DNA of 64,000 nucleotides from Bordetella petrii (GTDB taxonomy: Bacteria > Pseudomonadota > Gammaproteobacteria > Burkholderiales > Burkholderiaceae_B): the NCBI RefSeq assembly GCF_000067205.1, contig NC_010170.1, positions 5,223,951 to 5,287,950 of the forward strand, read 5' to 3'. A program made the translations under genes and the position numbers. Below the pieces are notes generated by a model that saw nothing but the letters and a program-made list of their open reading frames with translations, ran no database searches and had not been told where the DNA came from. This document shows, in pieces, positions 17,408-25,866 of this stretch. Each line of letters opens with the position of its first letter. Position 1 is the stretch's first letter.

Positions 17408-18291
17408 AGAGTTCCTTGACTGCGACGCATCCAGATCAGGCAGCGTTGCGCATCCAGCGCCGGGACTTGCAGCGCCTGGATTTCTTGCACCTGCCATTCG
17501 CCCTGCTGGTGCAGGGTTTGAATCTCGTCTTCCGGGACCTTCCCTTTCATGGCGACGAGCGTACCATCGTTGCGCACGTGGCGACCCGCCAGCGACGCGA
17601 AATCATTGAGCGAAGCGAATGCGCGAGAGATCACGACATCGCACCCGGCCGGCGGCAGTTCTTCGACCCGTGCATGCAGCGCCCGCAAGTTGGGCAGAGC
17701 AAGCACGCCAGACATCTGCCGCACGAAAGCCATTTTCTTTTCCACTGCATCGACGCAGCCTATTTGCCAGGTGGGCCTCATGATGGCTAGCACAACGCCG
17801 GGCAACCCGCCGCCTGAGCCAATGTCATACACAGTCGCGGCCGTATCTGCGCCTACGACCCGGCTGAGGGGATCGACGACACTCAGGCTGTCGAACAGGT
17901 GCTGCACCAGCATCTGCTCCGGGTCGCGGATGGCAGTCAGGTTGTAGGTGCGGTTCCAGCGCTGCATTTGCGCCAGATACGCCAGCAGTTTGTCGGCTTG
18001 GGCGGCTTCCACCCGCAGGCCCAGGCTGTCACAGGCCTGCCGCAAGCGGCCGTTCGGGTCGGCACCGGATGAACCCCGATGTTCGCCGTCGGGGCGGCCT
18101 GGCGGGCCGGCCACAGCGCCTGCGTGCTGCGCACTCCGGTATTCGCCCTTGGGGCGGCCCGGCGAGCTCATGGTGGAGCCTGCGTGCTGCGCACTCCGGT
18201 ATTCGCCCTTGGGGCGGCCCGGCGGGCTCATGGTGGAGCCTGCGTGCTGCGCACTCCGGTATTCGCCCTTGGGGCGGCCCGGCGGGCTCAT
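17404..18291 (-). CDS. rsmG: 16S rRNA (guanine-N7) methyltransferase RsmG with repeat-derived N-terminal extension
   Basis: RsmG methylates G527 of 16S rRNA using S-adenosylmethionine; loss gives low-level streptomycin resistance. The core (about residues 80-295) shows [14 protein letters not shown], the SAM-binding [16 protein letters not shown], and [14 protein letters not shown]. Ahead of it lie about 75 unusual residues: three tandem copies of a 20-residue unit ([20 protein letters not shown]) and a decayed fourth. The first ATG overlaps the mnmG stop as ATGA, each of the three good copies has its own in-frame ATG, and no ATG occurs between the repeats and the core. The true start is thus uncertain. 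The normal family length is about 210-220. Confidence 0.93.
   Translation of the reverse strand: MSPPGRPKGEYRSAQHAGSTMSPPGRPKGEYRSAQHAGSTMSSPGRPKGEYRSAQHAGAVAGPPGRPDGEHRGSSGADPNGRLRQACDSLGLRVEAAQADKLLAYLAQMQRWNRTYNLTAIRDPEQMLVQHLFDSLSVVDPLSRVVGADTAATVYDIGSGGGLPGVVLAIMRPTWQIGCVDAVEKKMAFVRQMSGVLALPNLRALHARVEELPPAGCDVVISRAFASLNDFASLAGRHVRNDGTLVAMKGKVPEDEIQTLHQQGEWQVQEIQALQVPALDAQRCLIWMRRSQGTL
18061..18291. repeat. tandem 60-bp repeat array at the mnmG-rsmG junction
   Basis: Units at 18121-18180, 18181-18240 and 18241-18291 are identical over their shared length except one base (18165). A fourth, diverged unit in the same register lies at 18061-18120. The period is divisible by three, so the rsmG frame stays open. 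The edge of the array coincides with the overlapping mnmG stop and rsmG start codons. Confidence 0.95.
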
Positions 18292-20207
18292 GCCGCCTGC
18301 TTGCGCGAGCCGTAGTGCAGGCGCTTGAGGTGGATGAGCAGCAAGGAGATGGCTGCGGGGGTGACGCCGGAGATGCGGGCGGCCTGGCCGATGGTTTCCG
18401 GCCGATGAGTCTTGAGTTTTTGGCGCACTTCGAACGACAGGCTGCTGACTGCGTCGTAATCGATGTCGGCCGGAATGCGTTGCTGCTCGTGCGCCAGGTG
18501 TTTCTGCACTTCGTCCTGCTGGCGGGCAATGTAGCCGGCATACTTGACCTGAATTTCCACCTGCTCGGCCAGAATGTCATCGTCAGTGACGCCCGGGCCG
18601 GCCAGCAAGCTGCCATCTGCATTTCGAGCCCGCATCAGCGCGGCATAAGAAACGGCAGGCCGCTTCAGTAAATCTGATAGTGAGTACTCACGCTCAATTG
18701 CCTTGCCGAGCAAAGGCTCCGCCGTCTCGGCGGGGAAATTACGCGGATTGACCCAAGTCGATTTAAGGCGCTCGACTTCCGCGGCAACGGCATCCCGCTT
18801 GCGGCTAAAGGCATCCCAGCGTGCATCGTCGACTAAGCCCAGCTTGCGCCCTATTTCGGTCAGCCGCAAATCGGCATTGTCCTCACGCAGGCTTAACCGG
18901 TATTCCGCGCGCGATGTGAACATGCGATAGGGTTCGGTAACGCCGCGCGTGACCAAGTCATCGACCAACACGCCCAGGTATGCCTCGTCGCGGCGCGGCG
19001 TCCAGGTGTCGCGATCCAGTGCCTGCAGCGCGGCGTTGGCACCCGCCAGCAAGCCTTGCGCTGCGGCCTCTTCGTAGCCGGTAGTGCCGTTGATCTGACC
19101 TGCGAAATACAGGCCGCCGATCGCCTTGGTTTCCAAAGTACTCTTGAGCGCGCGAGGGTCGAAGTAGTCGTACTCGATAGCGTAGCCCGGGCGCAGGATG
19201 TGCGCATTTTCAAGCCCTGGCAAGGAGTGGATCAAGTCCCACTGCACATCGAACGGCAGGCTAGTGGATACGCCATTGGGGTAGACCTCGTGTGTGTCCA
19301 GTCCCTCTGGCTCCAGGAACACCTGATGCGAGGCCTTGTCGGCAAAGCGATGAATCTTGTCTTCGATAGACGGGCAATAGCGTGGACCGACGCCTTCGAT
19401 GACTCCGCTGTACATGGGCGAACGATCAAGTCCGCCGCGGATGATGTCGTGAGTGCGTGCGTTGGTATGGGTAATCCAGCAGGGCAACTGCCGGGGATGC
19501 ATGGCGGCGTTGCCCAGGAACGAGAACACTGGCACAGGATCTAGGTCGCCGGGCTGCTCTTCGAGCACGCTGTAATCGATAGTGCGCCCATCGATACGAG
19601 GCGGAGTGCCCGTTTTCAGGCGTCCTTGCGGCAACTGTAGCTCTTTCAGTCGCTGACCCAAGGAAGTTGCCGGAGGATCGCCCGCGCGGCCGCCGGAATA
19701 ATTCTGCAAGCCCACGTGAATCAGGCCATTCAAGAACGTCCCGGCCGTAAGCACAACAGTGCGGCCGCGAAATTTCAGGCCGATCTGTGTGACTGCGCCA
19801 ACCACCCGGTCGCCTTCGACCATGAGGTCATCTACGGCCTGCTGGAAAATCCAAAGCCCCGGCTGGTTTTCCAGCCGGCTACGAATGGCCTTGCGGTACA
19901 ACACCCGGTCGGCCTGGGCACGCGTGGCCCGCACAGCCGGCCCCTTCGAACCGTTCAAGATGCGAAACTGGATCCCTGCTTCATCGGTGGCCAGCGCCAT
20001 TGCCCCACCCAAAGCATCCACCTCTTTAACCAGATGCCCCTTACCGATGCCGCCAATCGACGGATTGCAGGACATCTGACCCAGTGTTTCGATGTTGTGC
20101 GTCAATAACAGCGTCTTGGCGCCGATGCGGGCTGCGGCTAACGCGGCCTCGGTGCCAGCGTGGCCGCCACCGACAACTATCACGTCAAATTCGCGCGGGT
20201 AATCCAT
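18288..20207 (-). CDS. mnmG: tRNA uridine-5-carboxymethylaminomethyl modification enzyme MnmG
   Basis: The 639-residue FAD protein works with MnmE (49639-50997) to place the carboxymethylaminomethyl group on wobble U34 of several tRNAs. The FAD Rossmann motif [21 protein letters not shown] is at residues 9-29, followed by [23 protein letters not shown]. The C-terminal helical domain ([20 protein letters not shown]) binds MnmE and tRNA. Its stop overlaps rsmG in ATGA, formed by the end of the repeat array. Confidence 0.98.
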   Translation of the reverse strand: MDYPREFDVIVVGGGHAGTEAALAAARIGAKTLLLTHNIETLGQMSCNPSIGGIGKGHLVKEVDALGGAMALATDEAGIQFRILNGSKGPAVRATRAQADRVLYRKAIRSRLENQPGLWIFQQAVDDLMVEGDRVVGAVTQIGLKFRGRTVVLTAGTFLNGLIHVGLQNYSGGRAGDPPATSLGQRLKELQLPQGRLKTGTPPRIDGRTIDYSVLEEQPGDLDPVPVFSFLGNAAMHPRQLPCWITHTNARTHDIIRGGLDRSPMYSGVIEGVGPRYCPSIEDKIHRFADKASHQVFLEPEGLDTHEVYPNGVSTSLPFDVQWDLIHSLPGLENAHILRPGYAIEYDYFDPRALKSTLETKAIGGLYFAGQINGTTGYEEAAAQGLLAGANAALQALDRDTWTPRRDEAYLGVLVDDLVTRGVTEPYRMFTSRAEYRLSLREDNADLRLTEIGRKLGLVDDARWDAFSRKRDAVAAEVERLKSTWVNPRNFPAETAEPLLGKAIEREYSLSDLLKRPAVSYAALMRARNADGSLLAGPGVTDDDILAEQVEIQVKYAGYIARQQDEVQKHLAHEQQRIPADIDYDAVSSLSFEVRQKLKTHRPETIGQAARISGVTPAAISLLLIHLKRLHYGSRKQAA

Positions 20208-20263
20208 GATGAAAAGCAGAGAAAAGAGCTAGTTAGGCTCCATTATAGAGGTGACCCGACTAA

Positions 20264-20279
20264 TGTTTCACGTGAAACC
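20264..20279. promoter_or_regulatory. parS site 1
   Basis: TGTTTCACGTGAAACC matches the ParB-binding consensus TGTTNCACGTGAAACA at all but the last base. Confidence 0.9.
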
Positions 20280-20322
20280 TTGAGCGGAGTTGCAACCGCT
20301 GACGTCACAGGTCGGGCGCCAA

Positions 20323-20338
20323 TGTTTCACGTGGAACA
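20323..20338. promoter_or_regulatory. parS site 2
   Basis: Read on the minus strand this is TGTTCCACGTGAAACA, a full match to the parS consensus. It lies 59 bp from site 1. Confidence 0.92.
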
Positions 20339-20370
20339 TCCCTCGCGGGGAAGGAAAACCAAGAACGTAT

Positions 20371-20386
20371 GGTTTCACGTGAAACA
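20371..20386. promoter_or_regulatory. parS site 3
   Basis: GGTTTCACGTGAAACA matches parS at all but the first base. It lies 48 bp from site 2. Confidence 0.9.
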
Positions 20387-20919
20387 TACCCCGTACTGCC
20401 TTATTGCAGCGCACCGTTCGCACCGTGGATTCGCGTCCATCAAGACGCCCGGCGGAGGTTGTGCCAGATAGCTATCCACAATATACCCACAGAGAAGCCC
20501 GCCCAAATTGACCCATCAAATGAGATGGCGCCCCTGGGGATATCTTTGTGAACAACTCCGACGGCCTTGCCGCGCTGCAGCAGCAAGACGCTCTGCACGC
20601 TCGGCGAAAGCCCTTCAACAATTACGGCCTCCCGAACGGAAGCTGGGCCTTAAGCACTGGAAAACATACAGCTTTTTGCGACTATTTGTCCGTCTCATGC
20701 CCGTAGTACATGCGCGATAGCTTTCTTCCTATGAACAAGCCAGAGCTTATAACTCCGCTGTGCAAAACTATCGTCAGCACACGTTGGCACGCGGCCGCCA
20801 ACAAGGATGTAGGCCACGCTTGCCTAACCTATCCACAGAGTTATGCCCGTACTTACTCACACGGTGCTGACCCACGTCGCGGCCGGGGCCGGCGCGCGCA
20901 TCGGCTGCCCAGACGTAAC

Positions 20920-20973
20920 AACGCCCCGGGAGCCTGGAGGCTGCGGGGCGTTGCACCAGGGGCGGGCCCCTGG
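20920..20973 (-). terminator. double hairpin downstream of cspA
   Basis: Two successive stems lie after the cspA stop on the minus strand: ccagggg/cccctgg (20956-20973), then an 8-bp outer stem aacgcccc/ggggcgtt with an inner gcct/aggc (20920-20952). The U-tract is weak (GTTGTTA). They fit transcription termination or mRNA protection. Confidence 0.6.
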
Positions 20974-20999
20974 TTTACGGGAAAGCGGGATTTCCCGAT

Positions 21000-21206
21000 T
21001 TAAAGCGGCCGGATATCGGCCGCTTGAGGCCCTTTCGGGCCATCTTTGACTTCAAACTCGACTTCCTGGCCTTCGTTAAGGCTGCGGTAACCGCGACCCT
21101 GAATAGCCGAGAAATGCGCGAAAACGTCGGTACCGCCAGCGTCCGGCGTGATGAAGCCGAAACCTTTATCGGCGTTGAACCACTTGACCTTGCCCTTCTG
21201 AACCAT
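21000..21206 (-). CDS. cold shock protein, CspA family
   Basis: The 68-residue product is one OB-fold with RNP1 (KGFGFI, residues 14-19) and RNP2 (VFAHF, 28-32), which bind single-stranded nucleic acid and melt RNA structure. AGGAC lies upstream of the ATG, preceded by a leader region of more than 100 bases without genes, as usual in cold shock genes. Which paralogue it is cannot be told from one copy. Confidence 0.95.
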   Translation of the reverse strand: MVQKGKVKWFNADKGFGFITPDAGGTDVFAHFSAIQGRGYRSLNEGQEVEFEVKDGPKGPQAADIRPL

Positions 21207-21464
21207 TTGTATAGCGTCCTGGTAATAAAAACGAATGCAAGTGAATCAAGGACGCCAACGCCTGAGAGATGCCTTTGCAACACTTGAATCAACTGCGAAA
21301 GTCAGCATACTCACGCATCTTGGACAAAACAAATAGTTGTTTACCCCTATGTGGCGTTTTCCCAATGGCGGCGGCGGTGCACGCCCCTGCCACCGTCGGG
21401 CCATGTTGGTGGGATACTTACGCGGTTTCTTTCCTCATTATTCCTTCCACGCTGCTTCATTGCC

Positions 21465-22631
21465 ATGATCCGATCCAAGTTGCCAGACGTCGGCACGACC
21501 ATTTTTACCGTCATGAGCCGGCTGGCCATTGAGCATCAAGCCATCAACCTGGGGCAGGGCTTCCCCGATTTCGATCCCGATCCAAAACTGTGTGAGCTCG
21601 TTGCGAAGGCCATGAGCGCCGGTCACAACCAGTATCCCTACATGCCCGGCGTAGCACCGCTGCGCCAGGCCATCGCGGAAAAGACGCAGGCGCTATATGG
21701 CCGGGCCTACGATCCCGAAACCGAGATCACCGTAACCAGCGGGGCAACCGAAGCCCTGATGGCTACTGTGCTTGCCGCCGTTAACAGTGGCGACGAAGTG
21801 GTCGTGATCGAGCCATGCTATGACTCGTACTTGCCCGCCATTCGCCTGGCCGGGGGTACGGCGGTACCCGTGCCGCTGCGCGCGCCCACCCTGGAAGACC
21901 CTTACTACCGTATCGATTGGCTACGCGTGCGCGACGCGATTACGTCTCGCACCCGCCTGCTGATGCTGAATTTTCCGCACAACCCGACCGGCGCCGTTTT
22001 GAACGACAGCGATCTGGATGCGCTGGAAAGCATCGTGCGGGACACCGGCATACTGTTATTGTCCGACGAGGTCTACGAACACATCGTATTCGATGGCAAG
22101 CCGCACGCCAGCCTGGCGCGTCGGCCCTTGCTCGCCGAGCATGCTTTCGTGATTTCTTCGTTCGGCAAGACCTACCACACGACCGGCTGGAAAGTGGGCT
22201 ATTGCTGCGCGCCGCGCCAGCTTAGCGCCGAGCTGCGCAAGGTGCACCAGTTCATGGTGTTCACAGTGTCTTCGCCCATGCAGTTTGCGCTGGCCGAGTA
22301 TATGCGCAACCCGCAGCCCTACAACGACTTGCCGGCGTTCTACCAGGCCAAGCGCGACCGCCTGGCCGCCGGCCTGGCACGTACGCGCTTCAAACCTTTG
22401 CCCAGCCCCGGCACGTTTTTCATGCTGGCCGATTACAGCGCCATCTCGAAACAGTCCGAAGCCGATTTTGCCCGCGACCTGACTGTGCAGCATGGGGTCA
22501 CGGTGATTCCGGTATCAGCGTTCTATCAACATCCCGACGCCGAATCGTCCAATCACCAACTGGTGCGCTTCTGCTTTGCCAAGAAGGACGCCACGCTGGA
22601 CGCGGCCATCGAGCGCCTGGTAAACGTGTAG
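21465..22631 (+). CDS. pyridoxal phosphate aminotransferase (methionine aminotransferase type)
   Basis: The 388-residue product belongs to class I/II fold type I aminotransferases. Visible are NPTG (LNFPHNPTGAVLN near residue 168), the DEVYEHIVFDG strand, and the PLP lysine in SSFGKTYHTTGWKVGY (near residue 236). The N-terminal INLGQGFPDFDPD and the FTVSSPMQFALAEYM motif resemble YbdL/MtnE-like methionine aminotransferases, which make methionine from its keto acid in the methionine salvage pathway. The ATG chosen gives the usual start (MIRSKLPDVGTTIFTVMSRL); an earlier in-frame ATG at 21351 adds an unlikely basic extension. It is alone on the plus strand between two minus-strand groups. Confidence 0.85.
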   Translation: MIRSKLPDVGTTIFTVMSRLAIEHQAINLGQGFPDFDPDPKLCELVAKAMSAGHNQYPYMPGVAPLRQAIAEKTQALYGRAYDPETEITVTSGATEALMATVLAAVNSGDEVVVIEPCYDSYLPAIRLAGGTAVPVPLRAPTLEDPYYRIDWLRVRDAITSRTRLLMLNFPHNPTGAVLNDSDLDALESIVRDTGILLLSDEVYEHIVFDGKPHASLARRPLLAEHAFVISSFGKTYHTTGWKVGYCCAPRQLSAELRKVHQFMVFTVSSPMQFALAEYMRNPQPYNDLPAFYQAKRDRLAAGLARTRFKPLPSPGTFFMLADYSAISKQSEADFARDLTVQHGVTVIPVSAFYQHPDAESSNHQLVRFCFAKKDATLDAAIERLVNV

Positions 22632-22669
22632 AAAAAAAAATGGGGCCGGATGACTGCTCATCCGGCCCC
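22632..22669 (-). terminator. rho-independent terminator after tctA
   Basis: A 12-bp perfect stem (ggggccggatga / tcatccggcccc, loop ctgc) is followed on the minus strand by nine T residues. It ends the tct transcript and may also block read-through from the converging aminotransferase gene. Confidence 0.92.
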
Positions 22670-22686
22670 GCAAAAGCAGCAGGTGG

Positions 22687-24213
22687 TCAGACCGCGGCGT
22701 CGCGCGCCCGCCGATTCTGACGAATCCGGCGCAGCAACTGCGGAACAATGACCACGGCTGCGGCGGCAATCCACAGGCCCACCGATACCGAGCTGCTGTA
22801 CAGCACGGATACATCGCCGTTGGTAATGGACAAAGCCCGGCGCAGGTTCTGTTCCATCATGTCGCCCAGCACCACCCCGAGCACCAGAGGCGCCATCGGC
22901 ACGCCGAACTTGCGCAGGAAATAACCTATTGTACCGATGCCAACCACCATCAGCAGGTCGAACGTGCCCGAGTTGATCGCATAAACGCCGATGTAGCTGA
23001 TGCTGAGGATACCCGGCACCATCAACCAGCCCGGCACCGACAGCACCTTGGAGAACACCCGGACCATCGGCACGTTCATCAGGAACAGCAGCACGTTGGC
23101 GATGAACAGCGATGCGATCAGGCCCCACACCAGTTCAGGCTTGGTATCGAACAGTACCGGGCCCGGCGTGATGTTGTAGAGCGTCAGCGCCCCCATCATG
23201 ACGGCGGTGGTGCCCGATCCCGGCACACCCAGCGTGAGCATGGGCACGAACGAGCCGATGGCCGATGCGGTGGCGGCCGATTCAGGCGCAACCAGGCCGC
23301 GCATGTCGCCCTTGCCGAACTTGGCGTTCGGGTCTTTGCTTTCGATGATGCGCTTTTCCTGCGAGTACGCAACAGCCGCGGCCACGCTGGCGCCAGCGCC
23401 GGGCAACACGCCCACGCCGAACCCCACCAGCGCGCTACGCCCGATACTGCCGGCGGTGAAGGCCAGTTCTTTCAGATTGAACAGCTTGCGGCCGCTGGAC
23501 TTGACCTCGACGCTATGGCCGGCCACGACCTTTTCTAGCATTTCCAGCATCTCGGCCACTGCGAACAGCGCAATGACGACCACCACGAAGTCGATCCCAT
23601 CGGCCAGGTGCACCGAATCGAACGTATAGCGATACACGCCCGAGTTCGAGTCAACCCCGATCACCGAAATGCCCAGGCCGATCATGGCGGCCAGCACGCC
23701 CTTGACCGGCTGCTTGCCCAGCAGGCTGGTCAGGCAGCAGAAGGCAAAGACCATCAGCACGAAATACTCGGCCGGCCCGAAGGCCAGCGCCCACTTGGCC
23801 AGCAAGGGCGCCAGCAGGATGATGCCGGTAACGGACACGATGGAGCCCGCGAACGCCGACGCCGCAGACAGCGACAGGGCCACGTTGGCCATGCCTTGCC
23901 GGGCCAACGGATAACCATCGAGGGTAGTCATGATGGCGCTGGCCTCGCCAGGCACGTTCAGCAGAATTGAGGTGATGCGTCCCCCGTATTCAGCCCCTAC
24001 GTATACCGCGGCCAACAGAATCAAGGCCGTTTCCGGCGGCAGATTCATGGCGAAGGCGATGGGTATAAGCATCGCCACGCCGTTAATGGGGCCGAGCCCC
24101 GGCAATACGCCCACCATGGTGCCGATGAACGAGCCGATGGCGGCCACCAGCAGGTTGGTCAGCGAGAAGGCAACGCCGAAGCCGATGGACAAGTGATCGA
24201 GAATGGCGCTCAT
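22687..24213 (-). CDS. tctA: tripartite tricarboxylate transporter large permease TctA
   Basis: The 508-residue membrane protein, with about 12 hydrophobic segments, is the transport subunit of a TTT system for citrate-like tricarboxylates. The family signature GTMVGVLPGLGPINGVAMLIP (residues 31-51) and its second-half counterpart GFGVGVLPGAGASVAAA are both present, as expected for the internal duplication. The start overlaps the tctB stop in ATGA. It is the last gene of tctDE-CBA. Confidence 0.95.
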   Translation of the reverse strand: MSAILDHLSIGFGVAFSLTNLLVAAIGSFIGTMVGVLPGLGPINGVAMLIPIAFAMNLPPETALILLAAVYVGAEYGGRITSILLNVPGEASAIMTTLDGYPLARQGMANVALSLSAASAFAGSIVSVTGIILLAPLLAKWALAFGPAEYFVLMVFAFCCLTSLLGKQPVKGVLAAMIGLGISVIGVDSNSGVYRYTFDSVHLADGIDFVVVVIALFAVAEMLEMLEKVVAGHSVEVKSSGRKLFNLKELAFTAGSIGRSALVGFGVGVLPGAGASVAAAVAYSQEKRIIESKDPNAKFGKGDMRGLVAPESAATASAIGSFVPMLTLGVPGSGTTAVMMGALTLYNITPGPVLFDTKPELVWGLIASLFIANVLLFLMNVPMVRVFSKVLSVPGWLMVPGILSISYIGVYAINSGTFDLLMVVGIGTIGYFLRKFGVPMAPLVLGVVLGDMMEQNLRRALSITNGDVSVLYSSSVSVGLWIAAAAVVIVPQLLRRIRQNRRARDAAV

Positions 24214-24647
24214 ATCAGGTCTCCCAGCAGGCCGGCAGGCAAGACCACATCCAGCGCCTGGTCAAACAGCAGAAAGAAGAAAACGCCCATGATGACGCCA
24301 CCCAGGGCGCATTTCAGCCAGGTTCCCCCGAACAGGCGCCCAACGAAAATTGTCATCAGGGCAGTTGAAATGACAAATCCGAGCCACTGGAACAAGAATG
24401 CGTAAGCTGCCGCGGCCAGCACCATCAAGGCGATGCGCGAGTTGGCGCCCGCCGAATTCTCTTCCACGGGGTTGCCGCCCTTGATGGCCAGGCGCAGCCC
24501 GCACAGGCCGATAATCAGCGCGACCAGCATCGGGAAAGCGCGCGGCCCTACCGGTTCGTAGGCGAACGGAGCTTCGATATCCCAGCCCAGCCATGTCATG
24601 AGGGCGGCCAGAATCAGGGCAAATATGCCCAAGGTTCGATCATTCAT
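24210..24647 (-). CDS. tctB: tripartite tricarboxylate transporter small permease TctB
   Basis: The 145-residue protein has four hydrophobic segments (residues 5-22, 36-54, 69-86 and 110-135), the TctB layout. It includes EPVGPRAFPMLVALIIGLCGLRL, typical of the family. It accompanies TctA in the membrane. The ATG gives a normal N-terminus (MNDRTLGIFALILA); a longer frame reaches into the tctC-tctB gap without support. Confidence 0.92.
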   Translation of the reverse strand: MNDRTLGIFALILAALMTWLGWDIEAPFAYEPVGPRAFPMLVALIIGLCGLRLAIKGGNPVEENSAGANSRIALMVLAAAAYAFLFQWLGFVISTALMTIFVGRLFGGTWLKCALGGVIMGVFFFLLFDQALDVVLPAGLLGDLI

Positions 24648-24749
24648 GATCCAGTTTCCAGAAATCGGAAAGCCGCCGGCGCGCCCGTGCACGCGTGTGG
24701 CGCGCGGCGGCGTGGAACGGGCGGCCAGGCGCCGCCCCAAAGCCACTGC

Positions 24750-25745
24750 TTACTTTTTGATCAGCCCGAAGCTATCGGCCAATTCGTAGTACATCTTCAC
24801 GCGTTCTTTGACGTAGGCGTCGAGTTCGGCGCCGGTTTTGCTGAACGGGAACAGGCCCTGCTGCTCGCGCAGCTTGGCGTATTCAGGCGAAGCCATGGTC
24901 TTGTTGAAGGCATCAACCCAGAATTGGTAGTCTTTGTCGGACACCTTGGGACCAACATAGAAGCCGCGAATGATGGGCCAGTCGATGTCGTAGCCCTGTT
25001 CCTTGGCCGTGGGCACCGAGTTCAGCTTGCCAGGCAGGCGTTCGCTGTTGAATACGGCCAGTACACGAATCGGCGCGCCGCCTTCCAGCATGGTGAAGGC
25101 TTCGGCCGCGTCGCCCATGTAAGCCTGGATGTGGCCGCCACGCAGCGCCGTCACGGCTTCACCGCCGCCCTCGAAAGCCACGAAGCGCATTTTGCGGAAG
25201 TCCACGCCGGCCGCCTTGGCGGTCAGGGCGGCTTTCATCCAGTCCTGGCTCCCGACGGTACCACCGGCGCCCAGCACGATCTTGGTGGGATCCTTTTTGA
25301 AGGCCTCCATCAGGCTCTTCAGGTCGGTGTAGGGCGAGTCGTTCCGCACCACGGCCACGCCGTAGTCGGAACCGATGCCTGCCAGCCAGCGCACGTCGTT
25401 GACGTTGTATTTGCCGAATTTGCCTTGCGCCAGGTTCAACAGCGACCCGCCGGAGAAGGCCACGATGGTGCCGGGTTCGTCGGGATGCTGGGCCACGATG
25501 TTGTTGTAGGCCACCGCGCCAATGCCGCCGGGCATGTAGATGATGCGCATGGGTTCTTTCAATGCGCCGCTTTGCTTCAGGCCCTCGGTGGCCAGCCGGC
25601 AGGTCAGGTCGAAACCGCCGCCGGGTTGGGCCGGTGCGATACATTCGGGCCGGCGCGGCTCGTCGGCCGCGTGGGCAGCCATGCCCACAGACAGCGCACA
25701 TGCGCCAATAACCGCCGCCAGGCGGGCTTTCAGAAAGGATTGCAT
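24750..25745 (-). CDS. tctC: tricarboxylate-binding receptor TctC (Bug family)
   Basis: The 331-residue periplasmic receptor has a signal peptide of 26 residues ending MAAHAADEP. The mature protein shows the Bug-family PGGGFDLTCRL ligand loop near residue 40, GGSLLNLAQGKFGKYNVNDVRWLAGIG, and VLGAGGTVGSQDW. It captures the substrate, probably citrate or a related tricarboxylate, for TctAB. Many such receptors are orphans in Bordetella; this one has its own permeases and regulators. An upstream in-frame ATG at 25895 is rejected because it would bury the signal peptide. Confidence 0.93.
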   Translation of the reverse strand: MQSFLKARLAAVIGACALSVGMAAHAADEPRRPECIAPAQPGGGFDLTCRLATEGLKQSGALKEPMRIIYMPGGIGAVAYNNIVAQHPDEPGTIVAFSGGSLLNLAQGKFGKYNVNDVRWLAGIGSDYGVAVVRNDSPYTDLKSLMEAFKKDPTKIVLGAGGTVGSQDWMKAALTAKAAGVDFRKMRFVAFEGGGEAVTALRGGHIQAYMGDAAEAFTMLEGGAPIRVLAVFNSERLPGKLNSVPTAKEQGYDIDWPIIRGFYVGPKVSDKDYQFWVDAFNKTMASPEYAKLREQQGLFPFSKTGAELDAYVKERVKMYYELADSFGLIKK

Positions 25746-25866
25746 CTTGCGGTCTCCGTGAATCGCTTTTTGGATGTCGTCGTAGGCGGGCCTTGTCCCG
25801 CATAACGGGATCACGGCCAACGGACCAGAACCGTACTCAACGCAGGCTTTCCGGAAGCTTTCAGAA

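Larger units (their letters stand above)
20208..20999. other. long intergenic region upstream of mnmG: parS cluster and DnaA-like boxes
   Basis: No convincing gene occurs in these 792 bp. They hold three parS sites within 125 bp, and two copies of CTATCCACA (20472-20480 and 20829-20837), each one base off the DnaA consensus. At the far end is the cspA terminator hairpin. The region is less GC-rich than its surroundings. It may be part of an origin-proximal control region. Confidence 0.6.

Noticed and set aside
18061..18291. Tandem repeats considered as a CRISPR array.
   Set aside because: The 60-bp units abut without spacers, are translated in frame with rsmG, and no cas gene is present.
17948..18671. 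Several plus- and minus-strand frames running through the 60-bp repeats.
   Set aside because: They are open only because the repeat lacks stops in most frames; outside the repeat they have no coding character.
20508..20720. A 70-codon plus-strand frame in the mnmG upstream gap.
   Set aside because: No Shine-Dalgarno, composition like random translation, and it lies among parS and DnaA-like sites in a region that looks regulatory.
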